DNA from: Sphaerolaimus hirsutus
Taxonomy: Eukaryota; Nematoda; Chromadorea; Monhysterida; Sphaerolaimidae
Direction: 5' to 3'
Length of the DNA: 64,000 bases
NCBI GenBank assembly: GCA_964036195.1
Contig: OZ038458.1
Span: 1,550,001 to 1,614,000, forward strand
The position numbers and the translations under genes were made by a program. The notes beneath the pieces are model-generated. The model did no database searches. It had not been told where the DNA came from and saw only the letters and a list, made by a program, of their open reading frames with translations. This document shows positions 1 to 11,540 of the stretch, in pieces. Position 1 is the first letter of the stretch. Each line of letters opens with the position of its first letter.

Positions 1-684
1 CCCTGAAACCCCAAAATTTCTTTCAGCTATCTATCCCTCCAGAGAAGCGAATTGTTATCTACCTTTCCTCCGGAGGGTCAAAATCTACGATACCCTTGTC
101 ATTGAGTAAATATGAGCACCGGATAGTGCAGGATGAACACCGGGTAGTGCAGGATGAGCAGTGCCTGTATCTTGTGTTTTTGTATCCATGGTGTGTTTTG
201 TATCCAAATGATCACATAAGATTCGGATTCAACAACAACATCATTTGGATACAAAACTAAGGATTTAGAAATAAAACATAAGATTTGGATACAATTTACT
301 TAACAATTGACAATTTAGTTTATATTTACCATGCCAATTGACAGTTTACTTTGCATTTGTCATGACAATTGACCCTTTGCAATACATTTTACGTGACATT
401 TGACATTTTTCAAACTTTGGGACTGTCCCCAGATTCATGAATAAATAGAGACTCAAGCAATGAGATAAAATTTTACAAAAAATATGAATTTTTATACAAT
501 TTTACAAAAATACGATTTTTATACAATTTTATAAAAATACGAATTTTTATACAATTTTACAAAAATTTGAATTTTTATACAATTTTTATTCTTATTCTTA
601 AATTTTCCGTTTTATTTTATTCTTCAATTTCCCATTTTATTTTTATTTTATTTTTATTTTTTTTCCGAGATTTTGCCAACCCTG
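1..684. mobile_element. hAT-like MITE, right part (CAGGGTTGG family)
   Basis: The right end reads GCCAACCCTG, followed by TTGGGGAT as the presumed 8-base target copy. The A/T-rich body (ATTTTTATACAATTTTAC repeats, ATAAGATTTGG blocks) matches the full copies at 24351-25402 and 33711-34729. The left terminus lies outside the window, so the second target copy cannot be checked. Confidence 0.7.
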
Positions 685-727
685 TTGGGGATTATTTCAT
701 CAGACGCAAATGCGGCACTTTACTAAC

Positions 728-865
728 CTGAGTACCATTGTCTCTACTAGCTGCCGCTCTCAAAGTGTTGCGCAAGTCCCTATAGTGCATTATGGTGTGG
801 TGCAGGGCTCCGTGGATGTCCAGCAGCAGGGGGTCCGCTTCCAGGCGCTCGCAGTGGCCGCACTG
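728..865 (-). CDS. internal exon of an unidentified gene, possible zinc-finger-family relative
   Basis: On the minus strand a 46-codon open exon runs from acceptor TTGGTGCAG to donor GTTAGT, phase 0 at both ends. It begins with a CxxC pair (QCGHCERLEADP) and continues into a helical, basic stretch (HYRDLRNTLRAAASRD). The layout resembles exon 7 of gene B at 48963-49140 (WQCGKCYKPP followed by a helical stretch), which suggests a third paralogue running off the left edge. GC content is clearly above the flanking repeats, as expected for coding sequence. Function is unknown, and the family link is by resemblance only. Confidence 0.6.
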
Positions 866-1122
866 CTGCACCAATGGTATGTTGAGAGTAGGTTTTGTGG
901 CCGACATTGTGTTTTGGCTGGATCTGAAGTGTGGTTGGGGGGGGGGGGTTGGTTGGATGTGTATTTTCATGGTTTGTGAAACTTGGTAAGACAAATTTGG
1001 CATGTTTCACTTAATTCAAGTAAAAATGACTTGCGCGTGTTTCACACTTTGCAACGGTATGAAGTGTTTCGGCACTCAGTGAAGTGTATTCACTTGAAGC
1101 TGACGCCTCATCGAGGCATGAA

Positions 1123-1605
1123 TAGTGATGGAAAAATAGCACCGGAAAAGTAGCACCGCACCGGCACAATCGCGTCAAAATGGCACATGGCACCTTGGCA
1201 GCGGAAAAAAATGGCACCGCACCGCACCGGTGCCATTTTGAAAAAACAGCACTGGCACCCAAAGGCACCGAACCGGGCTGAAATTTACGGGTATCGGGTA
1301 TGAGTATTTATTGGGTGTTTTCTTAGAGGAACTTTGGACCTTTGGACTCTTAATCTTTGGAACTGCGTATTCCATGGTTTCTCTACCGATTTTGATAGTT
1401 GAGCACTTAAAATGATCAGAATGATGTGGTGATTAGGGTGTAAAATTTCCGTTGTCTGTTTCCAGAAGGCAAATTTTTTGCCGTTTTCCGGCCGCTGAAT
1501 TTTTTTTCCGTTTTCAACAAAAAAAAAATTTTCCATGCAAATTTCATTTTTTTCATTTCCATTTTTCCAGCCTTGTTTTCCGTTTTCCGTTGTAATTTTT
1601 TGCCA
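1123..1605. mobile_element. hAT-like element, left end (TAGTGATGGAA) with GGTGCC array
   Basis: The element starts TAGTGATGGAAAAA after flank GGCATGAA and holds a run of GCACCG/CGGTGCC units at 1140-1275. Complete members of this family lie at 18257-18473 and 43295-44231. The right end is lost at or beyond the assembly gap. Confidence 0.55.
1435..1605. mobile_element. Mutator-like MITE, left part (CCGTTTTCC repeats)
   Basis: AGGGTGTAAAATTTCCG opens a tract of CCGTTTTC units ending at the gap. Complete copies with 9-base duplications are at 13339-13482, 17265-17388 and 27251-27484. The low-complexity tract may explain why the assembly broke here. Confidence 0.55.
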
Positions 1606-1805
1606 NNNNNNNNNNNNNNNNNNNNNNNNNNNNNNNNNNNNNNNNNNNNNNNNNNNNNNNNNNNNNNNNNNNNNNNNNNNNNNNNNNNNNNNNNNNNNNN
1701 NNNNNNNNNNNNNNNNNNNNNNNNNNNNNNNNNNNNNNNNNNNNNNNNNNNNNNNNNNNNNNNNNNNNNNNNNNNNNNNNNNNNNNNNNNNNNNNNNNNN
1801 NNNNN
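1606..1805. other. assembly gap (200 N)
   Basis: Exactly 200 undetermined bases, a usual placeholder length, so the real distance is unknown. Any open frame across it is meaningless. Confidence 0.99.
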
Positions 1806-2825
1806 TTTAATGATTGCAGCACTGACACAGCTCACACTGCCATGCAAAAGTTTGGTGAAATTGTTTCTTGTGATGCAGTTTGCTGTGTTGATAGCCTATA
1901 TTATTAGCATTTGTATACATTTCCCTTGATATACATCTTTTGATAGCTCGATAAGAAAATGGCATGGTATATGATATATCACTTTTGTGCATTCAAAAGC
2001 ATACACATGTTTAGGTGCAGCGTCCACTTTTTGTTGGCTTTAGCCATTTTTTATGGGATAGTCAAACGTTCATGACTTCAGGTGAAGTTTGGCACGGAAT
2101 AGTCACCAAACAAGGTTATAAAAGGAGATTGTTACTTTAGGAGTGAAGTTACACACTGTGGAGGTACATGGAAGCACATTACCTCAATATTATATACTAC
2201 AGCAACATATGACAGCTTATTAACCCATGGTAGCACATAGAAATGTATGCTTTGATACTAAAAATGCCACAAAACCAATGAAAACAACCACAAATGTCAA
2301 TTTGTGTGTGAAATTGCACGCTTGCGCGCAAAAATTTTGCAAAATGCCTAGTGCTTAGTACTAGTGCTTGCAAAATGCCTAGTGCTTAGCAAAATTTCGG
2401 CCGAAAAAAAACATTTCGGACGTCATGTTTTTTTTATTAAAAAAACGTTGTTTTTTTAAAACAACGTTTGAAAAAAACTCGGCCAACCCTAGTACAACGA
2501 ATATAGAACACGCATGTGATCTATTCAAGCAACACGTTTTATTCGCATGAGACGTATGGGCGCGCGATTTGAATTGGATTCGGTACTGGTTAGTAATGGA
2601 AGATCGATAAACCGACATCCTATTTTTATGTAAAAAAGCAATGCGCTACTTACTCTATGTAGCTATCACCTAATATCAATTCAAGATTCGTAAAAAATTG
2701 TAATAGACATTGGCGCACTACACACGGTATTTTTTTAATTTATGCGTTTGAGCGTTTTATTGGAGTCAGAAGCAGAATTTTTAGATAGGTATTCTCAAAA
2801 AAAAAAATTTGGATGAAAAACCGGG
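1806..2825. other. no recognised gene
   Basis: AT-rich sequence with a short local duplication (TGCCTAGTGCTTAG near 2344 and 2378). No open frame with splice signals or coding-like composition was seen on either strand. Confidence 0.6.
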
Positions 2826-3303
2826 GGCCAGTTCCGCTAGTGTAAATACAAGTTACTACCTAGTTAAAACATATGAGTTAAGTAAAATTAGAAATGGCGA
2901 GTTAAGAGTAAAGTTTAAGTTTAAGAGAAAAGTCTAAATTTAAGAGTTGGGTTAAATGACAAATGATTAGTTAAGCGATAAGAGTAAAGTTAGGAGTCAA
3001 GCAAGCGTATCCAAATCTTTTTTTCATATCGAGATCTTATGTTTTTGTATCCAAATCTTATGTTCTCTCATAAGATTTGGATACAAAAACATAAGATCTG
3101 AATATGAAAAAAAAATATTTGCATACACTTGCTTGACTCTTAACTTTACTCTTATCTCTTAACTAATCATTTGTCATTTAGCTCAACTCTTAAATTTTAA
3201 TTTTTCCCTTAAACTTAAACTTTACTCTTAACTCGCCATTTGTAATTTTACTGAACTCTTATATGTTTTAACTAGTAACTTGTAGACTTGCGGAACTGGC
3301 ACC
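2826..3303. repeat. foldback palindrome, about 480 bp
   Basis: The two halves are near-perfect reverse complements. GGGCCAGTTCCGC at the left end pairs with GCGGAACTGGCACC at the right. Matching inner blocks include TAAGAGTAAAGTTTAAG, CAAATGATTAGTTAAG and ATAAGATTTGGATACAAAAA, centred near 3067. Outer target duplications were not resolved. Confidence 0.75.
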
Positions 3304-3354
3304 TGGTCAACCAAACAGTTTGAAGCAAGTTTATATACTTACGACTGAGTTTTT

Positions 3355-3692
3355 ACACCCCAAATTGAGTGTAAAGAGAACGCAACTGACAAAAGCTGCG
3401 GTTTGCGATCCGAGCAATGCAGAACACACGTTAAAAAAACATAACTTTGTTACGTTAGAACATGGTTTACACAATCTACATATTTAGGTACTTATGAGAG
3501 TCTATAGACTCTTATACATGGTGCTTATTGTTGCATTCTACCTTACTAACAACAAATTAGTACTGGCAGTTCAAAAAAATTTCTGGCGAAATAATAACCC
3601 CCTCCTCGAAATACCCCCTCGTTTAACGCCCCTTAAAAATTTCACTCTAAAAAAATAAACCTCCGCGGGGTATTTCGAGTAAATACGGTAGT
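3355..3692. mobile_element. TA-flanked element, right part (CCGTATTT family)
   Basis: Ends with GTATTTCGAGTAAATACGG followed by TA. The body has the family internal block (ACGTTAGAACATGGTTTACAC, TTATTGTTGCATTCTACC) also seen near 12737, 45175 and 52105. Confidence 0.6.
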
Positions 3693-3933
3693 CCCGATTC
3701 CCAAAAAAACGTTGAACGCATAGGTAACTAAAGATCAAAGTGCGTAGTGCGAAAATCGAGATAAACATCAGAGTTGTTAAAAGGTACGTACGTTTACTCG
3801 AAAAATACGCGTACGCGAGTACGCGGTAAATACGTTTACATATACTTTTAGAAAAAGTAACGTACTCACATGTACGCGTACATTTTTGAAGCATACGCGT
3901 AAAGAAAATGTATTTCTGAGAATGCAATGTGGG

Positions 3934-4849
3934 TAGTGATGGAATGGCGCCATGGCGCTGGCGCCATTTGAGGGCGCCAAAGGGCGCCGCGCCATGGCGC
4001 CATTGGCGCTTGGCGCCCTTTTTCTGTGGCGCCCTTGGCGCCTGGCGCCCACATTCTGAAAGGCGCCATGGCGCCCTTGGCGCTTGGCGCCCTTTTTCCG
4101 TGGCGCCCTTGGCGCCTGGCGCCCTGCTTTTAAAGGGCGCCAAAAAGGCGCCAGCAGGGTTTCAAGGTGAGTGCTGTATAAATGGTAAAAAAGATGAAAA
4201 ACGCATTCATGGATGATCTGAATTCGCCAGAAAAATGGACGAAGTGGTGTGAGTGGGTATAAATCTTTTGTGCAACGGTTCATCAGATGTGTCTGCAGAT
4301 CAGAAGACGAGAATGATGGAACGTTGAACTTGTAAAATCATAAATCAACGGATTCAAATCGTTGCAATTCCGTTTTTTTTTGTCCATTTCGAGGAAACAT
4401 GATTGGAAAAGTCAATTTGAAGTGAATGGATTGTTGTCAAATGACAATATCCATTGTGTTTGAATTGTCATATGAATTTTATTCAAATTTTTTTGTTGCT
4501 AGTGTTGCCTGTGTTCATTACACCCTGGAGAATGCAAATTAAGTAGTGAATACATGTACTAGGGTGCTGTAGAAACACTTTTAGCACACGCAGGGTGTTG
4601 TATGCCCTTATTTATCCTGGCGCCCTTGGCGCCTGGCGCCCTATTTTTCAAATGGCGCCATGGCGCCCTTGGCGCTTGGCGCCCTCTTTCCGTGGCGCCC
4701 TTGGCGCCTGGCGCCCGCTTTCGGAATGGCGCCATGGCGCCCTTGGCGCCTGGCGCCCTTTTTCTGTGGCGCCTTTGGCGCTTGGCGCCCACTTTCTGAA
4801 TGGCGCCATGACGCCATTGGCGCTTTTTTCTGGCGCTTTTCCATCACTA
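3934..4849. mobile_element. hAT-like element with GGCGCC arrays, target copy AATGTGGG
   Basis: Begins TAGTGATGGAATGGCGCC and ends GGCGCTTTTCCATCACTA. AATGTGGG is duplicated exactly at 3926-3933 and 4850-4857. Two arrays of TTGGCGC(C/T)TGGCGCC units (3945-4155 and 4617-4840) flank a unique AT-rich middle. The arrays are highly self-complementary and open in several frames at once, so the GA-PWRL-type reading frames here are not genes. Confidence 0.85.
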
Positions 4850-5119
4850 AATGTGGGACATATTTTTAAGGTGACTACACTGGAATGTACTTAATTTCCT
4901 CGAAACCCCCCCCCCCCCGGGATGGGGGGTGATTCTTTCATAGTGCAAATTTTTAGGGCGGTTAAACAATAACGGGTATTTCGAGGGGGGTTATTACTTC
5001 GCCAGATTTTTTACGTACTCTCAGTACTGATAATTGTTTGTAACATACGCCGAGGTAGAAAATGCAACAATAAGCACCATATACATATAATAGTCTATAG
5101 ACTTATATATTTACCTAAG

Positions 5120-5275
5120 TATGTAAATAGGAGCCTGTAGCTGTACGCACAGAAACTCGGTACGCACACAGGCCCGTTACGCACAGAAGTTAACTCGGTA
5201 CGCACAGAAACTCGGCCCGCACATAGAGGATGCCATGTGCGTACCGAGTTTCTGTGCATACCGAATTTGTGTGCG
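5120..5275. repeat. ACGCACAGAAACTCGGT inverted/direct repeats
   Basis: Several copies of GTACGCACAGAAACTCGG lie in both orientations (5147, 5197 and the reverse complement near 5238), with variants around CCCGTTACGCACAG. A related cluster follows at 5470-5615. The structure is palindromic and has no coding signal. Confidence 0.6.
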
Positions 5276-5469
5276 AGCTGTCAAGGGACATTTATTTACA
5301 TCATAATGAAAAATAGCACTGAACAAATAAATGTTCTTGGTATTTATGGTATAACTGAAAGTTGTCATGAAGTAAGTAGTGACAAATGATTTCATTGTCT
5401 CCAATAATGAATACCGTATATCCTCGAATATGACCCCAGGGGAGTTATTATTTCATCAGAAGTTTTGGA

Positions 5470-5615
5470 TTTTGGGCACAGAAACCCGCCACGCACAGGG
5501 CCCGTTACGCACACAGCCCCAGTTGTGTGCGCAACGGGTGTCTGTGCGTGGCGGACTTTGATCCTGTGCGTAACGGGCGCATGTGCGTAATGGGTTTATG
5601 TGCGTAATGAGCCTG
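5470..5615. repeat. ACGCACAG/CTGTGCGT repeat cluster
   Basis: CGCCACGCACAGGGCCCG near 5487 is mirrored by TCTGTGCGTGGCGGA near 5540, with further GTGCGTAA(C/T)GGG units behind. It belongs with the cluster at 5120-5275, separated by CCGTATTT-type sequence. Confidence 0.55.
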
Positions 5616-6300
5616 GCCCTGTAAATAGAGATGACATAAACCCTGTTCTAGCGTGACGCAGTCATTGTTTTAAAATGTGTCCTGCATTTCACAAAACACA
5701 AACTGAACGTTTTGATATTTACATTCTCATTACACTCACTTTGGGTGGGGGGGGGGGTTCGATGGGGGGTCTATTAGGTAATTCGTAGTGGCCATTTTGA
5801 GGGGGGGTAAATATTTCGAAAACCTACCCAGTTCTACATATTCTATGAAGAAAAGTGCTCACTTTGGCATTTTACTGGGAAAAAAATTTGTACTCGCATT
5901 TACGCGTACGTACGAGTAAAATAAAAGTATTTTACGTTTTCTATACTTTGTGATGAGTAAAAAAATAACTTTACGTTTACATATACTTTTAAAAAAGTTC
6001 AGTAATTCTAACAACTCTGATAAACATTACCAGCTGCCGTTTTTAACCGATACCAGTTAAAGTGGTATTTATTTTTACAGAAAATCACGCCACTACTCTT
6101 TGGATTTGGGAGTTAGCGCCGTTTCCAAACGGCGCGAAATCAGACATAAAGTCCATATAAATACATAAAATACCTAAGTAGGTAAATACATCCACGGAAA
6201 TGGCGGCACACAAAAATGCAGAATGTTTAATAACGATGTTAACAACCGCGTATCATCCAAAGTGATGTGCACTCGTTTCAAGGATGTTCATAAATACCTA

Positions 6301-7155
6301 CCGTATTTCTTCGAATTACCCCCCCCCCCTTGAGTTAACCCCCCCTCGAAATACCCCCAGGTGTTTTCGAGCTGGGGAAAAAAAAACCCTCGAAATACCC
6401 CCGTCTGGAAAAGGGTACATCATGTATATAAGGTACATGATGTATTTATTGATGTAAATTTGCATCGCAGCGACACATAGACTAGTGTATGTGTACATAT
6501 CTACGTTGATACCGTATTACCTCTAATATAAGGTATACCTTATATTGTTTTCGTCAGATTTTTAGAGCCAAAAGTTATACCTTGTATTAGAGGGTACCTT
6601 ATATTAGAGGGTACCTTCAATTTTTTTCGCCAGATTTTCATCTGGTCAACAATTCAAAGTTTCTCTTCGAGTGAATAGTGCCGCCGTAAACTGACACACT
6701 TTTCAGCGGCGGAAGTCGACGAAGAGTCATCGCAGTGCCCTTCAGCACCATTTCCATCATTTTCTGCTATGTCTAGCAACCATTTTTGTTATTTTGCATG
6801 TTTTGGCACGCAGCCAGCTGTGCCTTATTAGAGGTATGCCTTATATTAGAGGGTACCTTATATTTATTTCGTCGCGTTCAAAATGGCCAAAAGTTATACC
6901 TTATATTAGAGGGTACCTTATATTAGAGGGATGCCTTTTATTGGATGTAATACGGTATGTATAGAAATATCTTGTGAAGTCACCTTTATGACTGTTTTGG
7001 GTACGCCAAAGCCCATTCTTTACTACTACCCTTTACGAAAATTTCTGGCGAAATAATAAACCCCCCTCGAATAAGCCCCCCCCCCTCGAAATACCCCCCT
7101 CAAAATTTCCACTCTGAAAAAATAAACCCCCTGTGGGTATTTCGAGGAAATACGG
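6301..7155. mobile_element. TA-flanked element (CCGTATTT family) with nested relative
   Basis: Begins CCGTATTTCTTCGAATTACC after TA and ends GTATTTCGAGGAAATACGG before TA. A second TA-flanked element (6512-6955) is nested inside. The runs of G or C just inside the termini are a family trait. Confidence 0.7.
6512..6955. mobile_element. nested TA-flanked element (CCGTATTACCTCTAATA termini)
   Basis: Starts CCGTATTACCTCTAATATA and ends with the reverse complement TTGGATGTAATACGG, with TA on both sides. The interior repeats TTATATTAGAGGGTACC. It is a variant of the CCGTATTT family. Confidence 0.65.
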
Positions 7156-8170
7156 TATATATTTACCATGTTCCTTTTCAAAAGAGTCAATCAGATGATA
7201 AAGATGGTAAAGTTATTGTCAACGTGCAATTATAGCTAATGTAACATCTGTTAAATGAGATAAATTTAGTCTTTCCACTGATATACCATATCCCATTTGA
7301 ATACTGGGATAAAAGATTGTTGATATTTACTTATGTGTGTAAATGGAATTGTGGATAAATTTTGCGGCAGAACTGAAAACAAAAGGCACAATCAGAACCG
7401 AAAGACACCGGGAACAAAAGAGAAAATTTATCAAACAACTCAGATAAATACATCATAAATACATCGATAAGCAACAGAACTAGGTATTTTATGTATTTAT
7501 TGGATAAATTTACAGTTCATTTATGCGCAGAGAAAGCCTTTAGCACCTTAAAGTGCGTTGCAAATGTCATAAAAACATTTTCAGTATCTACCTAAGCAAA
7601 CCAAAAACAATAAAACATGATGTAAAATGGAAATGCGTATTGAATCCCCTCCTTTGAATAACTCCTCCCTCAAAAAACTGATGAAAAAATAACCCCCTAC
7701 CTCGAATAACTCCCCCCCCTCTTGAATAACTTCCCATCTGGGTGAAAAAGATGCTGAAAAAATAAACAAAAAATGATCGATGAAAATACAAAAGAATGTG
7801 AACGTATGGCAGAAACAGCAGATACATAACGTGTACACAGTGTACACACATGTCTTTGTTGTTGTTTAACTGTTAAATACCCACCCGGATCCGGATTACA
7901 TGAGTCTACGAAATACACTCATAAAAACAATGAATTAAGTCCAAGTTTTTGAGGAAAAATAGCCCCTTCTTTAATAACTCCTCCCCATTGAATAACTCCA
8001 ACCTCAAAAACCCTGACGAAAAAATAACTCCCCTGGGGTCTTATTCAAGGATACCGTATTTCCTCGAAATACCTCCCGGGGTTTTTTCAGAGTGAGAATT
8101 CTATGAACATTAATAAAGATTTGAATGTGTGCAATACAGTGTTGGACGGCCATTTTTAGCACACGCAGGG
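7156..8170. other. no gene; CCGTATTT-family fragments
   Basis: AT-rich with fragments of TA-flanked elements at about 7640-7745 and 7960-8110 (CCTCGAATAACTCC, CCGTATTTCCTCGAAATACC). No coding frame with splice signals was seen. Confidence 0.55.
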
Positions 8171-8174
8171 TATC

Positions 8175-8331
8175 ATATACACTTATTTATCCTGGCGCCC
8201 TTGGCGCCTGACGCCCTTTTTCTGTGGCGCCCTTGGCGCTGGGCGCTCGCTTTCCGTGGTGCCCACTTTCCGAATGGCGCCATGGCGCCATTGGCGCCTG
8301 GAGCCCTTTTTTCTGGCGCTTTTCCTACACT
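8175..8331. repeat. GGCGCC array, right end of a TAGTG-type element
   Basis: Units of CTTGGCGCC(T/C)GGCGCC end in TGGCGCTTTTCCTACACTA. This resembles the right part of the 3934-4849 element, including the preceding TTTTAGCACACGCAGGGT block shared with 4580. Target copies were not found, so it may be truncated. Confidence 0.6.
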
Positions 8332-8445
8332 AGATACAAGGGGCACAAGCCACAACGCCCCGGAATGTTTACTGATTGCATCACAGCAAAGTGATGTTGT
8401 CTGTGGGATTTTATAGTGTGTGTGCAATCTGTCGATGGCCTGAGC

Positions 8446-8809
8446 CATAGGCGGCGCAAGGTCCCAATTTGCGCTTGTGACATTCACATTAGCCAAAACT
8501 TCACCTTGTGACATTTTTTTATTGGAGCCTTTATGTGAAGTTGGCAGCCAGCCAAAAATTTCGAAATAGCCATAAATATAATGAAAATGGGCTACAAATA
8601 GGTATATAACCATGTAAATAGTGATTATATAGGTGAAAATTTTGCAAAACGGAGCAAATCTTAGCGATTTTGAACTAATTTTGTGAGTTCACTCTCATTT
8701 TACAATACACGCTTGTGAATGTCACAATGTGACAGTGAAATTTCTGCTTGTGACACCAAAAATTCCGCTTGTGACATTCACAAGCGTACAAGCACTTACG
8801 CCGCCTATG
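8446..8809. mobile_element. hAT-like MITE (CATAGGCGGCG termini)
   Basis: CATAGGCGGCGCAAG at the left is mirrored by CTTACGCCGCCTATG at the right. The flanks GCCTGAGC and GCCTGTGC match at 7 of 8 bases. The interior has TTGTGACATTCACA repeats and a GCCAGCCAAAAATTTCGAAA block shared with 61280. Confidence 0.7.
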
Positions 8810-9302
8810 GCCTGTGCTGGCTGATTTGCGTTGGTGACACTTTTTAAATGTGCAACGATGTCAGCGAGATCACATTGTCGTCATGATTTTTTTTCGTGAA
8901 GTTTTCTGGTCACAGTGGGTCTCCTCTCCAGTATGCGATATTGTGATTTTTTGATGTATGATATCAACCTGATTCACGCCTATGTTTTTCTGCATATACC
9001 GTATTTACTCGAAAAATTCCCCCCACTTGAATAATTCCCCCCCTCGAATAATTCCAGAGTTGTGCAAATACTGGTATTTTTGGAAAACGTAAACGTAAAC
9101 GTAAATACCTTTTCCAAATCAAAAGTATAAATACTAAAATGTAAGGTATTTAAAAAATACCAAGGAATACGTAAAAAAACGTAAACGTAAAAATACTTGT
9201 GCTTTGGACAAATACCTTTATTTTCACCTTTAGATGGGTCAATCGCTCCATCTGCACCACTTTCTGTAGTAAGTGTGGCAAAATCCAACTATACGCTGGT
9301 GA

Positions 9303-9494
9303 TTCTGGGGGAGTCCCAGACCCTGTAAAATGCCTTGTAAAATGTCAAATGGCATGCAAAGTGTCTAAAGTCATGCAAAATGCACGGAAGGTGGCAAATA
9401 TTTGCCATTTTGCTGGGCATTTTCCATGACTTTTGACACTTTGCATGATGTTTGACATTTTACAGGGCTTTTTACATGGTCTGGGAGTGGCACC
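9303..9494 (-). mobile_element. introner-like element, third full copy
   Basis: Read on the minus strand it starts GGTGCCACTCCCAGACC and ends GGGACTCCCCCAG, the same ends that act as GT and AG splice sites in genes A and B. The middle has the family arms TGTAAAATGTCAAA and ATGCAAAGTGTC in inverted order. Whether it is spliced here is unknown, because it lies within a hAT-like element beside exon-like fragments. Confidence 0.7.
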
Positions 9495-10029
9495 AGAGCT
9501 TGCACTCGCCCTGCCAGTTTCAAAACATTTTTAAAATGTTACTCACAGTTGTTGCAAGTGGCGTCGTTGGTATTCATCAAAAAAAATTTATAGACGCAAG
9601 GCTCCACAAACAAACAAAAAAAGGTTTCTGTGTTCAGTGTTTGAACACATTTATGAATATGTACCCAGTATTCCATGTGTAAGTGCAAGCGTGCAGTCAT
9701 GTTACGTTTATGCGATAACATAAGAATATTGTTGGCTGCAGGTGGTGCGGCCCATTTGAATATGTGCACGTGTGAACAATTACAAGTTGTTTTTTTTACG
9801 TTTTCCCAAGTACCCGGGTATTTTGGTCAGGAAAACGTAACAAAACGTAATGGTATTTTTGAAAAACGTAAACGTAAACGTAAGTATGTCAGATATTTTA
9901 CGTTTTTACTAATTTTACTAGTTTCTGTTTTTACCACAAAAATACGCCACTCGTCGAATTTGCCGCGGTGGAGAATTGTAAATTCCGGTCCCTTTGCGCT
10001 TTTAATTGCGTGCGTAATTAGATAAATGT

Positions 10030-11540
10030 TTGTTTTTATGGTACGGGGATTTTACACGCAAATCAGGAACGGCGCCAGTACCCCTTGGGGTCCTGACAGT
10101 TCCTGAGGACGGACACGGCAACTTACCAATCCCTTTTGTAACTGCAGCCGGCGGTTTACTTCGATTACTTGTTAATAAGCCGTAAATAAAAATAAAGCCG
10201 TAATTAATAAAAATTCAAATTAATATTCAAGCAGTTAGTATGCTTCAGGGGGACCAAGTTGGATTCACGGGAACTTTATTTAGCAATATAATCAGAGTCA
10301 ATTTCACAATAGCTCAAGTGAGTCGTATAGCCTCTAGTGGGTGAAAAAATGTAAAATCAGCGCGTTTATAATCACCAAAAATCTACCATAATAGAAATGA
10401 ATACTAAATCCGAGACACAACAATTAACCATAATGAGAGAATTATAAGGCGAAATCAATGATCACTGGAAAACCATTAACGTAGCGTACAAGGCACAAGC
10501 AAATTAATTAAATGCGGGAAAGTAAATAATTAAATAAAAGGATGCAAACGTGAATTAATTGTAATTAATAATGACGCAATTAAAATACAAATTATCTCAG
10601 AGGTGGGTGTCATAAACTGGGTTTCTATTCAAGGGTTACGGTACATTTTAGAGCAGGTGGTGTGACACGTGTTATCAACCTGCGCCCCTTTAGGTGAAAA
10701 ATATTTTATAATGCGCCCGACCAAGGCCACAGAAAGAATGCTCATTTGCGGGGGTTTGTTCAAGGTTATTGCATTGCCGGGTAAGGGTTGGAACTTTGGG
10801 CCTGAACACACGCTACAAAGACACTAGCACCTATGAGTTCACCAATCACCCTGGGTGATGGGAATAATTAATCGGCACTGCTGTGCTCTTCACTGTAAAT
10901 TGTGCTCTGCATGTGTCTTGCAGTCGCATGTCGACAATAATTGCCGTTTAGCCACTTTTCCACCCATTACCTAGTCCTAAATAAAAATTGCACTTGGTCG
11001 GGGAATTTTCTGAATGTTATCTATCGGGGCGCCAAGGTGTTTAACAGAGTCGACACCTTTTAGCTTAACAGGAAACTTCAAAGCTTTTCTAACCCATTCC
11101 CAGACACTGCACCCTTTTGACCAAATATGTAAACTTGATAAAAACCGAAAAAAGGAATTAACATTCGAAATTACATATTGGAAAGTGCATTTAGAAAACG
11201 AAAGTAATCACTTAATTAACTTAAAATGTGGGTAACTTAATTAGCTTAATTAATAAAACAGGAAATGAAGAAATTAACATCACACGGGAAGTAGTTACGT
11301 AATTAACGGAAAGGAAAAATACTTAATAAAATCATGGCCGCAGTAATGTCCATTCGGGCGTACCGTCCTGGGGCTGCGGCTTCGTTGGCGGATTTGCAGT
11401 GCACAGCGAACCGCACGTTCACTGTGACTTCCCTGTGCACCGCGGGCCGTCATTCGGTCACACATGGTCGTCCTCGAGTCGTCGGAGTGTCTGCACAAAA
11501 TTGTCATTACGTTTTTACGCCTGATTGGCTAGCCGTATTT
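10030..11540. other. unrecognised unique sequence inside the hAT-like element
   Basis: Rich in TTAATTAA words and without a long frame. One block, GGAACGGCGCCAGTACC near 10067, is a possible retroelement primer-binding remnant in minus orientation (TGGCGCCGTTCC), but no LTR pair was found. Confidence 0.4.

Larger units (their letters stand above)
3769..6019. mobile_element. hAT-like element, CAGAGTTG family, target copy ATAAACAT
   Basis: Left terminus CAGAGTTGTTAAAA and right terminus TTCTAACAACTCTG are inverted repeats. ATAAACAT stands on both sides (3761-3768 and 6020-6027), an exact 8-base duplication typical of hAT insertions. Inside are GTACG/TTTACG tracts, a complete nested TAGTGATG element (3934-4849), CCGTATTT-type fragments and ACGCACAG repeats. 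There is no transposase frame, so it is non-autonomous. Confidence 0.8.

Noticed and set aside
1416..1929. Open frames spanning undetermined bases
   Set aside because: They cross the 200-N gap, so the translation is meaningless.
3929..4283. Long overlapping frames rich in GAPGAKGA or PWRLAP on both strands, also at 4559-4894, 8129-8416, 18002-18652 and 29788-30054
   Set aside because: They are translations of GGCGCC/GGTGCC palindromic arrays, open in several frames at once, and fall inside elements with clear termini and target duplications.
9199..9429. A zinc-ribbon gene (FCSKCGKIQLY)
   Set aside because: One CxxC pair in a short frame inside a hAT-like element, with no second metal-binding pair and no matching neighbouring exon.
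10060..10110. A second retroelement from TGGCGCCGTTCC
   Set aside because: No LTR pair or coding remnant was found near it.
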